From the NCBI GenBank assembly GCA_016187515.1, contig JACPJN010000003.1:1-43236 (forward strand): 43,236 bases of DNA. Direction: 5' to 3'. Below the pieces are notes generated by a model. That model had not been told where the DNA came from, searched no databases, and saw only the letters and a list, made by a program, of their open reading frames with translations. Positions within the stretch are counted from its first letter, which is position 1, and each line of letters begins with the position of its first letter. A program made the position numbers and the translations under genes. This DNA comes from Candidatus Uhrbacteria bacterium. GTDB taxonomy: Bacteria > Patescibacteriota > Patescibacteriia > GWA2-47-26. Shown here piece by piece: positions 30,661-37,848 of this stretch.

Positions 30661-32610
30661 ATGATCCGTACCTTGACAACCAAATTCTTGGCCATCACGG
30701 CCATGCTTACGGCAGGTTGCGAAAAATCCGAGCCGGATTCAACGCCAATCTGCCAAGATGGTGATTACGACGAAGCAGATGTGCGCGAAGCCGTGGAGGA
30801 CGCGGTGGACGCGTTGAAAAAAAGGGGGGAGACGATTGACCCCTCGGTTTGGGACGACCCCGAACGTTTTGAAGCGCTGGTAGAGCAGACCACGGTGGAA
30901 ATGGGTTGCCATCTTGAGGGAAGCCCGTCAGCAGGACAGAGCGGATTTGGCGCGCGCCGCCAGGGCGGATCTCGGGAGTGCGCGGATACCGATGTCAGAG
31001 AGCGATACGAAGACGACAAGATTTATTGCGGTCCGGGAGTCATTGAACGGGACGATTGCGAGTGGCGCTGGCCCGGCGATTGCCTGAACCGTGTCTGCCA
31101 TACCCACGATCTTTGCTATGATCGGACCAGAATTCCGGAGCTTTCTGTCGCCGGCCGTGATCTGGATATTTGCCTTTGGAGCGATGTGACCGCCGAGTGC
31201 GATCTGGAGTTTTTTGAAGGAGAGGGCGATTGTCTTTCCGGGTTTGATTGCGGAATCCGCTGTATGATCACCGGCGCGATTGCCGCAACGCTTCAGGCAT
31301 TGAGCAGAGTGCCGATTACCAGTGGTATCTCTGTAAGCGATGCATGTGTCGTATGCGCCGAAACCGACGCGTGCGAGGTTGATGAAAAAGGGGACGGGAT
31401 GGAGGGGGAGAGCGAGGCGGAAGCCGAATCCGAGGCGGAGAGTGAAGCGGAGGGAGAAGGTGAAGCCGAGGCGGAATCAGAAGCAGAATCGGAAGCAGAG
31501 AGTGAAATGCTAGAGATATGCAATGCCCTTGATGATAATGGTGATGGGAGAATAGATGAAGATTGTTGTAAGGAACCGGGCAGTTGGATCGCGGGACAAA
31601 TTGCAACAGTTGACCGTGGGATAAGCCCCTCGTTCAGCTTTGCGTTTTCCGGTTATCCCAGATTGATTTATCCTAATGCAGGCGTAGATGCAGAATTTGT
31701 ATATACCCATCGGCAGGATCCTGCGGAATGGACCTCAGAAGTTGTGGGTTCTGGTTCTGCCTCAACGTTGAGAGGATACCGGATTGAATCAGATGAAGAT
31801 GGGGGTATCCATATTGCTTGGAAGGTGGCAAATTTGTCTCCTATAAATTATTTGCGGTCACCTGGAGAAGGAAGACCCTGGAGTGAGGAAACTATTACGC
31901 CATCGGGGGGAAGTTCAATTTACTTGAGTGACCTTGCCGTCACTTCAGAAGGTGTTCCGGCTGTAACCTATCGTAATTCATCTACCAACTTTCTGTATTA
32001 TGCAGAAAGGACTGAAGCGGGCGCTTGGGTATCGAACACAATCTCCTTGAATGCTTTGTCGGGTGGGGCCTTAACATTTGATATATCTGACAACCCGCAT
32101 GTTGCCTACTACGTACCGGAGGACGGAGACGGCAGTCTGTATTATAGGACCAGAAATTCCATGGGGGAATGGGCCAGTTCTTTGAGAGTGGCAAGTTTCG
32201 GCGATCTCCGCGGCCCCATAGACATAAAAACGTATGGGGATATCGACGTTCACATTCTCTTTTTCGATCAGCGCCCCGTTTTTGGAGGAGATGCCAATAG
32301 ATTTTATCATGTGGAAGGAAACAGCGGAGGGGCTTGGTCCACGACAGAACTTTCGGACTGGTCAGGACATGTTTGTTCGGTCAGTGCGAGGGGCTCCCTT
32401 GCATTAGATGGTGAAAATGGTGTTCATATAGTACAATCAATGTGCGGGAACATCGATTACGCGACACGCAATCCTGCAGGCGTATGGAGCGAGGAAGATT
32501 TTGAAAGTAGTGGATCGTATGCAGATATTGCAGTTAATCCGGTTACCGGGACACCCGCGATCGTCTATTTTGACGAAGGAGCCATCTGGTATGCTTACCA
32601 GTGTGAATAA
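30661..32610 (+). CDS. lipoprotein B: phospholipase A2-like domain, acidic linker and propeller-like C-terminus
   Basis: 649 residues. Lipobox LTAGC, Cys20, after MIRTLTTKFLAITAM. The phospholipase A2-like region has YCGPG at 122-126 and C-LNRVC-HTHDLCY with His149-Asp150. Residues about 240-280 are a long Glu/Ala/Ser tract. CNALDDNGDGRIDEDCC is a MopE-like calcium-type repeat. The rest consists of six or so repeats with Tyr/Trp-rich strands (NPHVAYY, LYYRTRNSMGEW), probably a propeller unlike kelch. The usual RYRP tail is not part of the frame; a remnant lies 50 bases after the stop. AGAGGAGG decides the ATG. Confidence 0.85.
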   Translation: MIRTLTTKFLAITAMLTAGCEKSEPDSTPICQDGDYDEADVREAVEDAVDALKKRGETIDPSVWDDPERFEALVEQTTVEMGCHLEGSPSAGQSGFGARRQGGSRECADTDVRERYEDDKIYCGPGVIERDDCEWRWPGDCLNRVCHTHDLCYDRTRIPELSVAGRDLDICLWSDVTAECDLEFFEGEGDCLSGFDCGIRCMITGAIAATLQALSRVPITSGISVSDACVVCAETDACEVDEKGDGMEGESEAEAESEAESEAEGEGEAEAESEAESEAESEMLEICNALDDNGDGRIDEDCCKEPGSWIAGQIATVDRGISPSFSFAFSGYPRLIYPNAGVDAEFVYTHRQDPAEWTSEVVGSGSASTLRGYRIESDEDGGIHIAWKVANLSPINYLRSPGEGRPWSEETITPSGGSSIYLSDLAVTSEGVPAVTYRNSSTNFLYYAERTEAGAWVSNTISLNALSGGALTFDISDNPHVAYYVPEDGDGSLYYRTRNSMGEWASSLRVASFGDLRGPIDIKTYGDIDVHILFFDQRPVFGGDANRFYHVEGNSGGAWSTTELSDWSGHVCSVSARGSLALDGENGVHIVQSMCGNIDYATRNPAGVWSEEDFESSGSYADIAVNPVTGTPAIVYFDEGAIWYAYQCE

Positions 32611-32659
32611 AATGGCCACAGTGCCAGGTATCGTGTTGTGTTAGCGACGATAGCAAAAG

Positions 32660-32683
32660 AGTGGCGCTCGTTACCGGCCCTAG
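32660..32683 (+). pseudogene. remnant of the family 3' end (SGARYRP) after gene B
   Basis: The bases after gene B read AGTGGCGCTCGTTACCGG then CCCTAG, which would encode S-G-A-R-Y-R-P-stop, the tail of the kelch lipoproteins. It is followed by TTCGTTCTTCAA and the family terminator. It lies beyond the real stop codon, so the central part of gene B appears to have replaced a kelch domain. Confidence 0.65.
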
Positions 32684-32706
32684 TTCGTTCGTTCTTCAAC
32701 TCAACC

Positions 32707-32743
32707 GCCGAGGTTCCCATTCGGGGAACCCCGGCCTTTTTTT
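32707..32743 (+). terminator. terminator after gene B
   Basis: GCCGAGGTTCCC pairs with GGGAACCCCGGC, followed by TTTTTTT. Confidence 0.9.
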
Positions 32744-32812
32744 ATTCTGCTTTCCGAAATAATTTTGACAGGCCTATCTATCCCTTTGGATTATAAATGC
32801 CCATTCTACAAA

Positions 32813-33046
32813 TTAACTGGGGAGTCGGCTCGCGTGCATGATGGTAAGACCAACGATGTGTTCTCCGCGCCGACGCACGAGTATATTGTTTTCAAGCAAT
32901 TCGCTATCGGTTGCCTGTTGCGGACGCTCAAACGAAACATATAAGACATCCGCTTCTTTATCATAATCAAACCACGCATGAGGATATTGCATGCGAAGAA
33001 AAATGGGAACGGCTTTTAGTGCTTCTTGAATTGCGGTTTGCGCCAT
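32813..33046 (-). CDS. DUF2283-family protein (77 aa)
   Basis: WFDYDKEADVLYVSFERPQ and ENNILVRRRGEHIVGLTIMHAS match DUF2283, a small beta-rich domain often found beside toxin-like genes. The ATG at 33046 overlaps the end of a degraded frame upstream. Its function is unknown; an antitoxin-like role is only a guess from typical context. Confidence 0.75.
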   Translation of the reverse strand: MAQTAIQEALKAVPIFLRMQYPHAWFDYDKEADVLYVSFERPQQATDSELLENNILVRRRGEHIVGLTIMHASRLPS

Positions 33047-33150
33047 ATAATTGAACGACGATTGGTAAGTTGGTCGGGTTTTGAAGTTTGAAACGCGGTG
33101 ATGATAAATCCATCCTTAATGCGGTTTACTCCGCCTAGCGAGGGAGGAAA
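33016..33150 (-). pseudogene. possible remnant of a toxin-like gene upstream of DUF2283
   Basis: On the minus strand the frame ending at 33016 reads ...GVNRIKDGFIITAFQTSKP, which resembles the C-terminal strand of DUF4258-like or RelE-like proteins that often pair with DUF2283. No start codon or intact N-terminus is found; the upstream sequence looks unrelated. A promoter faces it from 33253-33280. Confidence 0.3.
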
Positions 33151-33252
33151 GCAAATGATGACATTTGCTTTGCAACCGAGCGACGACGGCGCAAAGGTTG
33201 AATGCCGCGCGGCTTGCTTGCCACGGGGTCCTTTACAAGTGTGGGTAGTTTC

Positions 33253-33280
33253 ACTATACCATAACGATAGGATGCGTCAA
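33253..33280 (-). promoter_or_regulatory. minus-strand promoter toward the DUF2283 gene
   Basis: On the minus strand TTGACG (33275-33280) and TATAGT (33253-33258) are 16 bases apart. About 200 bases separate it from the DUF2283 start; that stretch holds the possible gene remnant and a GCAAATG/CATTTGC palindrome near 33150. Confidence 0.6.
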
Positions 33281-33285
33281 ATTAG

Positions 33286-33337
33286 TGTGGATTGTATGGC
33301 AAAAGCAAAATACGGTCTCTTTTTTAGAACTTGACAC
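33286..33337 (+). repeat. 52 bp direct repeat containing a -35 box, copy 1
   Basis: Identical to 34939-34990. It begins TGTGGATTGTATGGC, includes ATACGGTCTC and TTTTTTAGAAC, and ends in TTGACAC. It precedes gene D here and the 35064 gene in the other copy. A shortened version (TACGGTCT...AAAACTTGACAC) precedes gene F. Confidence 0.9.
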
Positions 33338-33359
33338 CATACGCCGTTATTGTTATTTT
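33331..33359 (+). promoter_or_regulatory. promoter of lipoprotein gene D
   Basis: TTGACA (33331-33336) and TATTTT (33354-33359) are 17 bases apart; the leader would be about 118 bases, as for genes A and B. Confidence 0.7.
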
Positions 33360-33365
33360 AAAAGC

Positions 33366-33484
33366 GGCTCTACCAACAACAAGGGAGGCGTAGCGTAGCG
33401 GAGTCCTCCGAGCCTGCGGGTGCCCCAGCGCCGCAGCCCGAAGGGCGAAGGTATGTGCGTCGAACCCAGAGGAGGAAAAAAGCC
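33366..33484 (+). promoter_or_regulatory. structured leader RNA, module D
   Basis: CCTCC (33405-33409) pairs with the ribosome binding site GGAGG (33471-33475). TGCGG/CCGCA with loop containing GTGCCCCAG, then GCCC-GAA-GGGC and GTATG lie between. An additional GGAGG at 33385-33389 could compete for CCTCC. The first hairpin of A and B is not conserved. Confidence 0.65.
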
Positions 33485-34684
33485 ATGCGTACCTTGACAA
33501 TGACCGCGTTTTTGCTGGCGTTCTTGACCGCCTGCGGAGGCGGCGACTCAACCACCGCCCCACAGGAAGGTGAGGATGAAGCCGAGGCCGAAGGCGAGGA
33601 AGACGAAGCCGAGACGGAGAGTGAAGTGGAACATGATGTATGGGTGGCGACTTCCACTGAAGGCGCACCGACAGCTCGCCGGCGCCACACCGCCATCTGG
33701 ACCGGGAGTGAAATGATAGTGTGGGGAGGATTGGATAATGGTCGGAATCTGATCAACACCGGCGGGCGGTATGATCCGGAAACCAATACTTGGACCACGA
33801 CTTCTACCTCTGGCGCGCCTGCGGCGCGCAGCGACTACACTGCCATCTGGACTGGGTCGGAAATGATTGTGTGGGGAGGACAAGAGGGATCCAGCCAACT
33901 TAACACCGGCGGGCGGTATGATCCCGTGACCAACTCCTGGACTGCGACCTCCACTGCTGGCGCGCCTGCGGCGCGCTGGTTCCACACCGCCATCTGGACC
34001 GGGTCTGAAATGATGGTGTGGGGCGGATGGAATGAATGGCGTGATTTCATCAACACCGGCGGTCAGTATGATCCGGAGACCAACACTTGGACTGCGACCT
34101 CCACCGCTGGCGCGCCTACCGTGCGTCGTGTACACACCGCGATCTGGACCGGGTCGGAAATGATTGTGTGGGGCGGAGACAGTGATGGTAGTGCGCTTCT
34201 CAACACCGGCGGGCGGTATGATCCGGAAACCAATACTTGGACCACGACTTCTACCTCTGGCGCCCCTGCGGCACGCGAAATCCACACCGCGGTCTGGACC
34301 GGAGAGGAGATGATTGTGTGGGGAGGATGGGATAATGATTGGAATCCGTTCAACACCGGCGGGCGGTATGATCCGGAAACCAATACTTGGACCGAGACCT
34401 CCACCACTGGCGCGCCAGCGACGCGCGTCGGCCACACCGCCATCTGGACCGGCTCCGAGATGATTGTGTGGGGAGGAGAGGCTAGATGGGATGATAGTGC
34501 TTTCAACACCGGCGGGCGGTATGATCCGCTAACCAATACTTGGACTGCGACCTCCACCGCTGGCGCGCCAGCGGCGCGCAGCGACCACACCGTCATCTGG
34601 ACTGGAGATGAGATGATTATGTGGGGAGGGGGAGGATGGGATGAAGATGATCACCTTGACACCGGCGGGCGGTATAGACCCTAG
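33485..34684 (+). CDS. lipoprotein D: acidic linker and seven kelch repeats
   Basis: 399 residues. MRTLTMTAFLLAFLTAC gives a clean lipobox with Cys17. A Glu/Ala linker covers about 28-50, directly followed by HDVWVATST, identical in style to gene A. Seven repeats of about 50 residues each carry HTAIWTGSEM and VWGG, with NTGGRYDPETNTWT between blades. The end is DTGGRYRP. The phospholipase A2-like domain of gene A is absent, so this is the short kelch form. The blade DNA is close to identical between repeats and to gene A. Confidence 0.9.
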   Translation: MRTLTMTAFLLAFLTACGGGDSTTAPQEGEDEAEAEGEEDEAETESEVEHDVWVATSTEGAPTARRRHTAIWTGSEMIVWGGLDNGRNLINTGGRYDPETNTWTTTSTSGAPAARSDYTAIWTGSEMIVWGGQEGSSQLNTGGRYDPVTNSWTATSTAGAPAARWFHTAIWTGSEMMVWGGWNEWRDFINTGGQYDPETNTWTATSTAGAPTVRRVHTAIWTGSEMIVWGGDSDGSALLNTGGRYDPETNTWTTTSTSGAPAAREIHTAVWTGEEMIVWGGWDNDWNPFNTGGRYDPETNTWTETSTTGAPATRVGHTAIWTGSEMIVWGGEARWDDSAFNTGGRYDPLTNTWTATSTAGAPAARSDHTVIWTGDEMIMWGGGGWDEDDHLDTGGRYRP

Positions 34685-34714
34685 TTCGTTCTTCAACCGT
34701 TCTTCAACCCAACC

Positions 34715-34745
34715 GCCGAGGTTTCTTCCCGAACCTCGGCTTTTT
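34715..34745 (+). terminator. terminator after gene D
   Basis: GCCGAGGTT pairs with AACCTCGGC, followed by TTTTT. Confidence 0.9.
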
Positions 34746-34899
34746 AATTTTCCGAGAATTTTAAGTCCGGGGCGCAGAAATTCTGTCGGAAAATTAACCC
34801 GCCAAGTATGCGGGTGCCCCAGGTCCGCAGCGCAGCAAAGGTATGCTCGTCGGCGGGAGCGGCGGGTAACATCTAAAGTGTGCTTCCAAGTCGTCCCGT
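34732..34899 (+). repeat. 168 bp direct repeat, copy 1
   Basis: Nearly identical to 35470-35637, 738 bases away. It spans the 3' arm of the terminator, a long stem-loop, a leader-like RNA module and a following stretch up to GTCGTCCCGT. The unit between the copies includes the 35064 gene, so the pair most likely arose by tandem duplication. Confidence 0.9.
34746..34870 (+). ncRNA. detached structured element E
   Basis: AATTTTCCGA (34746-34755) pairs with TCGGAAAATT (34786-34795), with GAATTT/AAATTC extending the stem. Then CCCGCC (34798-34803) pairs with GGCGGG (34852-34857) and encloses TATGC, TGCGG/CCGCA with loop GTGCCCCAGG, and GGTATGC. This is the leader fold without a start codon behind it. 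GGGGC in the first loop can pair with GCCCC in the module, a possible pseudoknot. Whether it is an independent RNA is unknown. Confidence 0.55.
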
Positions 34900-34938
34900 G
34901 TTTGGCTCGATCGCGCTAAATGCAAGACGTTTAGGAAA

Positions 34939-34990
34939 TGTGGATTGTATGGCAAAAGCAAAATACGGTCTCTTTTTTAGAACTTGACAC
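34939..34990 (+). repeat. 52 bp direct repeat containing a -35 box, copy 2
   Basis: Identical to 33286-33337; it carries TTGACA at 34984-34989 in front of the 35064 gene. Confidence 0.9.
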
Positions 34991-35011
34991 AGCACGCTGC
35001 ACTACTAGATG
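34984..35011 (+). promoter_or_regulatory. promoter of the 35064 gene
   Basis: TTGACA (34984-34989) with TAGATG (35006-35011) at 16 bases. A second TTGACA at 35018-35023 with TAAGTT 17 bases on is an alternative. Confidence 0.5.
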
Positions 35012-35063
35012 ATACACTTGACAAGCTCGCTCGAATATGGTAAGTTGAGTTTAGGAGGAAAAC

Positions 35064-35423
35064 ATGGAAAAACTGACCTGCCAGGCGGCACTTGCCGCAC
35101 TGTTGTTTACCGCTTCCTGCAGAAGCGGAAGCCCGCCCGGAGAGGGTGAGGATGGTGTTGATGGCGAGGCCGAGGCGAGAGCCGAAGCCGAGTCCGATGG
35201 CGACGCGATCCGGACCGGCTTCCAGGGGGTCGTGTGTAACGGAGTGGCTTGCGACTCTGCGTTTTTCAGCGACGAGTGGTACGATCCGGCCACGAACTCC
35301 TGGACTGCGACTTCCGCTGGCCGCTGGATCACCGCCATCTGGACCGGCTCGGAAATGATCGTGTGGAGCGGAAGCGGAGACGATGTCTCTGTCCTCAACA
35401 CCGGCGCTCGTTACCGGCCGTAG
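35064..35423 (+). CDS. short lipoprotein with one kelch-type blade (119 aa)
   Basis: MEKLTCQAALAALLFTASC gives Cys19. An acidic stretch (EGEDGVDGEAEARAEAESD) follows, then a single blade with WYDPATNSWTATS and TAIWTGSEMIVW, ending LNTGARYRP. It keeps both family ends but only one blade, so it looks like an internal deletion product of a kelch lipoprotein and is unlikely to form a propeller alone. AGGAGG lies eight bases upstream; there is no structured leader directly before the ATG. Confidence 0.8.
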   Translation: MEKLTCQAALAALLFTASCRSGSPPGEGEDGVDGEAEARAEAESDGDAIRTGFQGVVCNGVACDSAFFSDEWYDPATNSWTATSAGRWITAIWTGSEMIVWSGSGDDVSVLNTGARYRP

Positions 35424-35452
35424 TTCTTCCGTTCGTTCTTCACATCCTGCAT

Positions 35453-35483
35453 GCCGAGGTTCTCCGCAAACCTCGGCTTTTTT
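35453..35483 (+). terminator. terminator after the 35064 gene
   Basis: GCCGAGGTT pairs with AACCTCGGC, followed by TTTTTT. Confidence 0.9.
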
Positions 35484-35637
35484 AATTTTCCGAGAATTTT
35501 AAGTCCGGGGCGCAGAAATTCTGTCGGAAAATTAACCTGCCAAGTATGCGGGTGCCCCAGGTCCGCAGCGCAGCAAAGGTATGCTCGTCGGCGGGAGCGG
35601 CGGGTAACATCTAAAGTGTGATTTCAAGTCGTCCCGT
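35470..35637 (+). repeat. 168 bp direct repeat, copy 2
   Basis: Second copy of 34732-34899. The few differences include CCTGCC for CCCGCC in the outer stem, which keeps pairing through a G-U wobble. Confidence 0.9.
35484..35607 (+). ncRNA. detached structured element F
   Basis: Same layout as element E: AATTTTCCGA (35484-35493) with TCGGAAAATT (35524-35533), then CCTGCC (35536-35541) with GGCGGG (35590-35595). It lies before the promoter of gene F, so it is not part of that gene's leader. Confidence 0.55.
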
Positions 35638-35659
35638 CTTACGGTCTATTCTTTAAAAC

Positions 35660-35689
35660 TTGACACAATCTCTGGCACTCTGCTAGATT
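35660..35689 (+). promoter_or_regulatory. promoter of lipoprotein gene F
   Basis: TTGACA (35660-35665) and TAGATT (35684-35689) are 18 bases apart; the leader is short and unstructured, with GAGGAGG before the ATG. Confidence 0.65.
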
Positions 35690-35718
35690 TAAAGTGGCTA
35701 ACCACCGAGGAGGAAGCC

Positions 35719-37566
35719 ATGACCCTTGAAAATCTGCGATTGAAAATGTTCGGTCTGCTGCCAGCTGTTAGTTTTGCAGCGCTGCTGTATGCCGGGTGCG
35801 ATCGTTCTGATATGAGTTCTTCATCAGGCGGAAGAGAAGGGGAAGCAGAAGGAGAGCGGGACCGGATGGGAGAAAGGCATGAAGATGGCGGGGCAAATGA
35901 CGGCTGTATTCCTGCAACGTATTTTCTGGACAACGATGGAGACGGCTATGGCGCTCCCATGCAGAATTTGGAAGGTTGCATGAAGCCGAAAGGCTATGCC
36001 ACAAATGCAGATGATTGCGATGATGGAAATGAAAATATTTATCCCGGCGCAGAAGAACTCTGCGATGGGCTGGATAATGACTGCAATAGAGAAATTGATG
36101 ATGGTTTAACCGCACCTTCGCAGGAATGTTTTGCCGGCAGAGGGGAATGCCGGCGTGCCGGCCTGGAATACCAGGTTTGCGAAGGCGCAGCCGGATGGAG
36201 TACGGATTATAGAAATTGCGATGCGTCTGCCGGAGAAGCAGCAGCAGAATTGTGTGATGGATTGGATAATGACTGTGATGAAACGAATGACAATAATCTT
36301 ACCAGGCCATCAAGAGAATGTTATATTTCTGTAGCTGGGTGCAGGCGTCCGGGAATGGAGTACCGGGCCTGTGAAGGCGCAGCCGGATGGAGCGCCCAAT
36401 ACCAAAACTGTGAGGCCGATGCGCTTTCGGAAGAAGTATGTGATGCATTGGATAATGATTGCGATGGGTTTATAGATAATCATTGCGCCAGAGAGATCTC
36501 TGCCGGATATCGTGCAACCTGCATGACTTTAGGCGATACTTCTGTCCGCTGCTGGGGGTACAATGGGCTAGGACAGCTCGGAGACGGCACGAACACCGAA
36601 CGCCATACACCCACTCCCGTCTCCGGGCTAAGAGGTGCTGTTGGGATTTCTCTTGGACAACATCACGCCTGCGCTCTATTGGAAGAGGGTTCTGTCCGCT
36701 GCTGGGGCGCGAACTCGTACGGCCAACTGGGAGATGGCACAAGCACCGATAGCTCAGTGGTGCCCATAGCGGCGGTTTCCGGAGTGGGCAGCGCGGTTCA
36801 GCTTTCTGCCGGATTTCATCACACCTGCGCGGTTTTGGAAAACGGTTCTGCCCGATGCTGGGGAAAGAATGAGAACGGCCAACTGGGCAACGGCACAAAT
36901 AATGATGGTGGTCCTACCCCCCCGGTGACTGTTTCCGGACTGGCAGGCATCATTCAAATCTCCGGTGGAGAGAATCACACCTGCGCGGTATCAGCAGATG
37001 GCTCTGCCTATTGTTGGGGGCGTGACCAGTACGGCCGACTGGGTACTGGCTCCAGCGACTATCCGGACCCGCACACTCCCGCATTGATTTCCACTCTTAG
37101 TGATGTTGCTCAAATCAGCGCTGGAATGTGGCACACTTGCGCAGTATCAGCAGACGGCTCTGCCTATTGCTGGGGTGCGAACCCGTACGGCCAACTGGGC
37201 AATGGCTCAGCCTACCTATTCAGACCAAGTGACTCCACGCCAGGATTGGTTTCCGAGCTGGAAGATGCCTCCCAAATCACTGCCGGAGATGAACATACCT
37301 GCGCTTTATTGGGAGACGGCTCTGCCCGCTGCTGGGGGTACAACATAGCTGGCCGGCTCGGCGACGGGACGGTCATAGACCGCTATACACCCGTCGCGGT
37401 TTTTGGACTTAGTGATGCTGTCAGGCTTTCTACCGGAAGTGCCCACACCTGCGCAGTTTTAGAAGACGGTTCTGCCCGCTGCTGGGGGAACAACTCGTAC
37501 GGCCAACTGGGAGATGGCACGACGCAAAGTCGAACTACCCCCGTGGAAGTGGTATGGACGGAATAA
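35719..37566 (+). CDS. lipoprotein F: MopE-like repeats and RCC1-type propeller
   Basis: 615 residues. Lipobox LYAGC, Cys27, then a short acidic segment (GREGEAEGERD). Residues about 60-250 hold three CDGLDNDC-type MopE/metal-binding repeats with Cys pairs. From about 255 to the end there are six or seven RCC1-type repeats of about 50 residues (HTCAVLEDGSARCWGNNSYG, QLGDGT), a predicted seven-bladed propeller with many Cys. It shares signal, linker and terminator with the kelch lipoproteins, but the central part is unrelated. GAGGAGG decides the ATG. Confidence 0.9.
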   Translation: MTLENLRLKMFGLLPAVSFAALLYAGCDRSDMSSSSGGREGEAEGERDRMGERHEDGGANDGCIPATYFLDNDGDGYGAPMQNLEGCMKPKGYATNADDCDDGNENIYPGAEELCDGLDNDCNREIDDGLTAPSQECFAGRGECRRAGLEYQVCEGAAGWSTDYRNCDASAGEAAAELCDGLDNDCDETNDNNLTRPSRECYISVAGCRRPGMEYRACEGAAGWSAQYQNCEADALSEEVCDALDNDCDGFIDNHCAREISAGYRATCMTLGDTSVRCWGYNGLGQLGDGTNTERHTPTPVSGLRGAVGISLGQHHACALLEEGSVRCWGANSYGQLGDGTSTDSSVVPIAAVSGVGSAVQLSAGFHHTCAVLENGSARCWGKNENGQLGNGTNNDGGPTPPVTVSGLAGIIQISGGENHTCAVSADGSAYCWGRDQYGRLGTGSSDYPDPHTPALISTLSDVAQISAGMWHTCAVSADGSAYCWGANPYGQLGNGSAYLFRPSDSTPGLVSELEDASQITAGDEHTCALLGDGSARCWGYNIAGRLGDGTVIDRYTPVAVFGLSDAVRLSTGSAHTCAVLEDGSARCWGNNSYGQLGDGTTQSRTTPVEVVWTE

Positions 37567-37618
37567 GGGATAAAAAATGGAGAGGTGAAAAATCCCTCGA
37601 GATCGGGGTTTTGGTCTC

Positions 37619-37642
37619 ACCGGCGCTCGCTACCGTCCGTAG
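37619..37642 (+). pseudogene. remnant of the family 3' end (TGARYRP) after gene F
   Basis: Bases 37619-37642 read T-G-A-R-Y-R-P-stop, the tail of the kelch lipoproteins, 52 bases beyond the gene F stop and followed by TAGTTCTTTCG and the shared terminator. It marks a replaced central region, as after gene B. Confidence 0.7.
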
Positions 37643-37664
37643 TTCTTTCGATCTCAACCCAACC

Positions 37665-37694
37665 GCCGAGGTTTTCCCAACCTCGGCTTTTTTT
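37665..37694 (+). terminator. terminator after gene F
   Basis: GCCGAGGTT pairs with AACCTCGGC, followed by TTTTTTT. Confidence 0.9.
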
Positions 37695-37796
37695 ATTAAG
37701 GAGTTAAGTAAAATAATAAAAAAGCCCCGCATTTGGATGGGGGCGGGGAAAAGGGGGGGTGCCGGGATTTTAACAAAGGCGATTGAATTTCAGGTA

Positions 37797-37824
37797 TTGA
37801 CAGATCTTGCCTATATATTATAGG
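37797..37824 (+). promoter_or_regulatory. candidate promoter in the 37.7-38.2 kb gap
   Basis: TTGACA (37797-37802) and TATAGG (37819-37824) are 16 bases apart. It could drive the small ORF at 37849 or the large gene at 38175. Confidence 0.5.
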
Positions 37825-37848
37825 ATAAAAGTAGGATGCGAATAAGCT

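Noticed and set aside
33098-33334. Plus-strand ORF before gene D
   Set aside because: It has a GGAGG before ATG 33155, but its end runs through the duplicated 52-bp promoter block and the product resembles nothing; a minus-strand promoter and gene remnant explain the region better.
34798-34870. Leader module looks somewhat like the apical part of bacterial SRP RNA (CCCCAGGTCCG...AGCAGC)
   Set aside because: The essential GGAA tetraloop and symmetric loop of SRP helix 8 are missing, and the copies sit before lipoprotein genes in varied forms. The similarity is probably chance.
34732-35637. Integron attC-like sites between lipoprotein cassettes
   Set aside because: The repeated units between genes suggested cassettes, but the RYYYAAC/GTTRRRY core sites are not in the right positions and no integrase is in the window.
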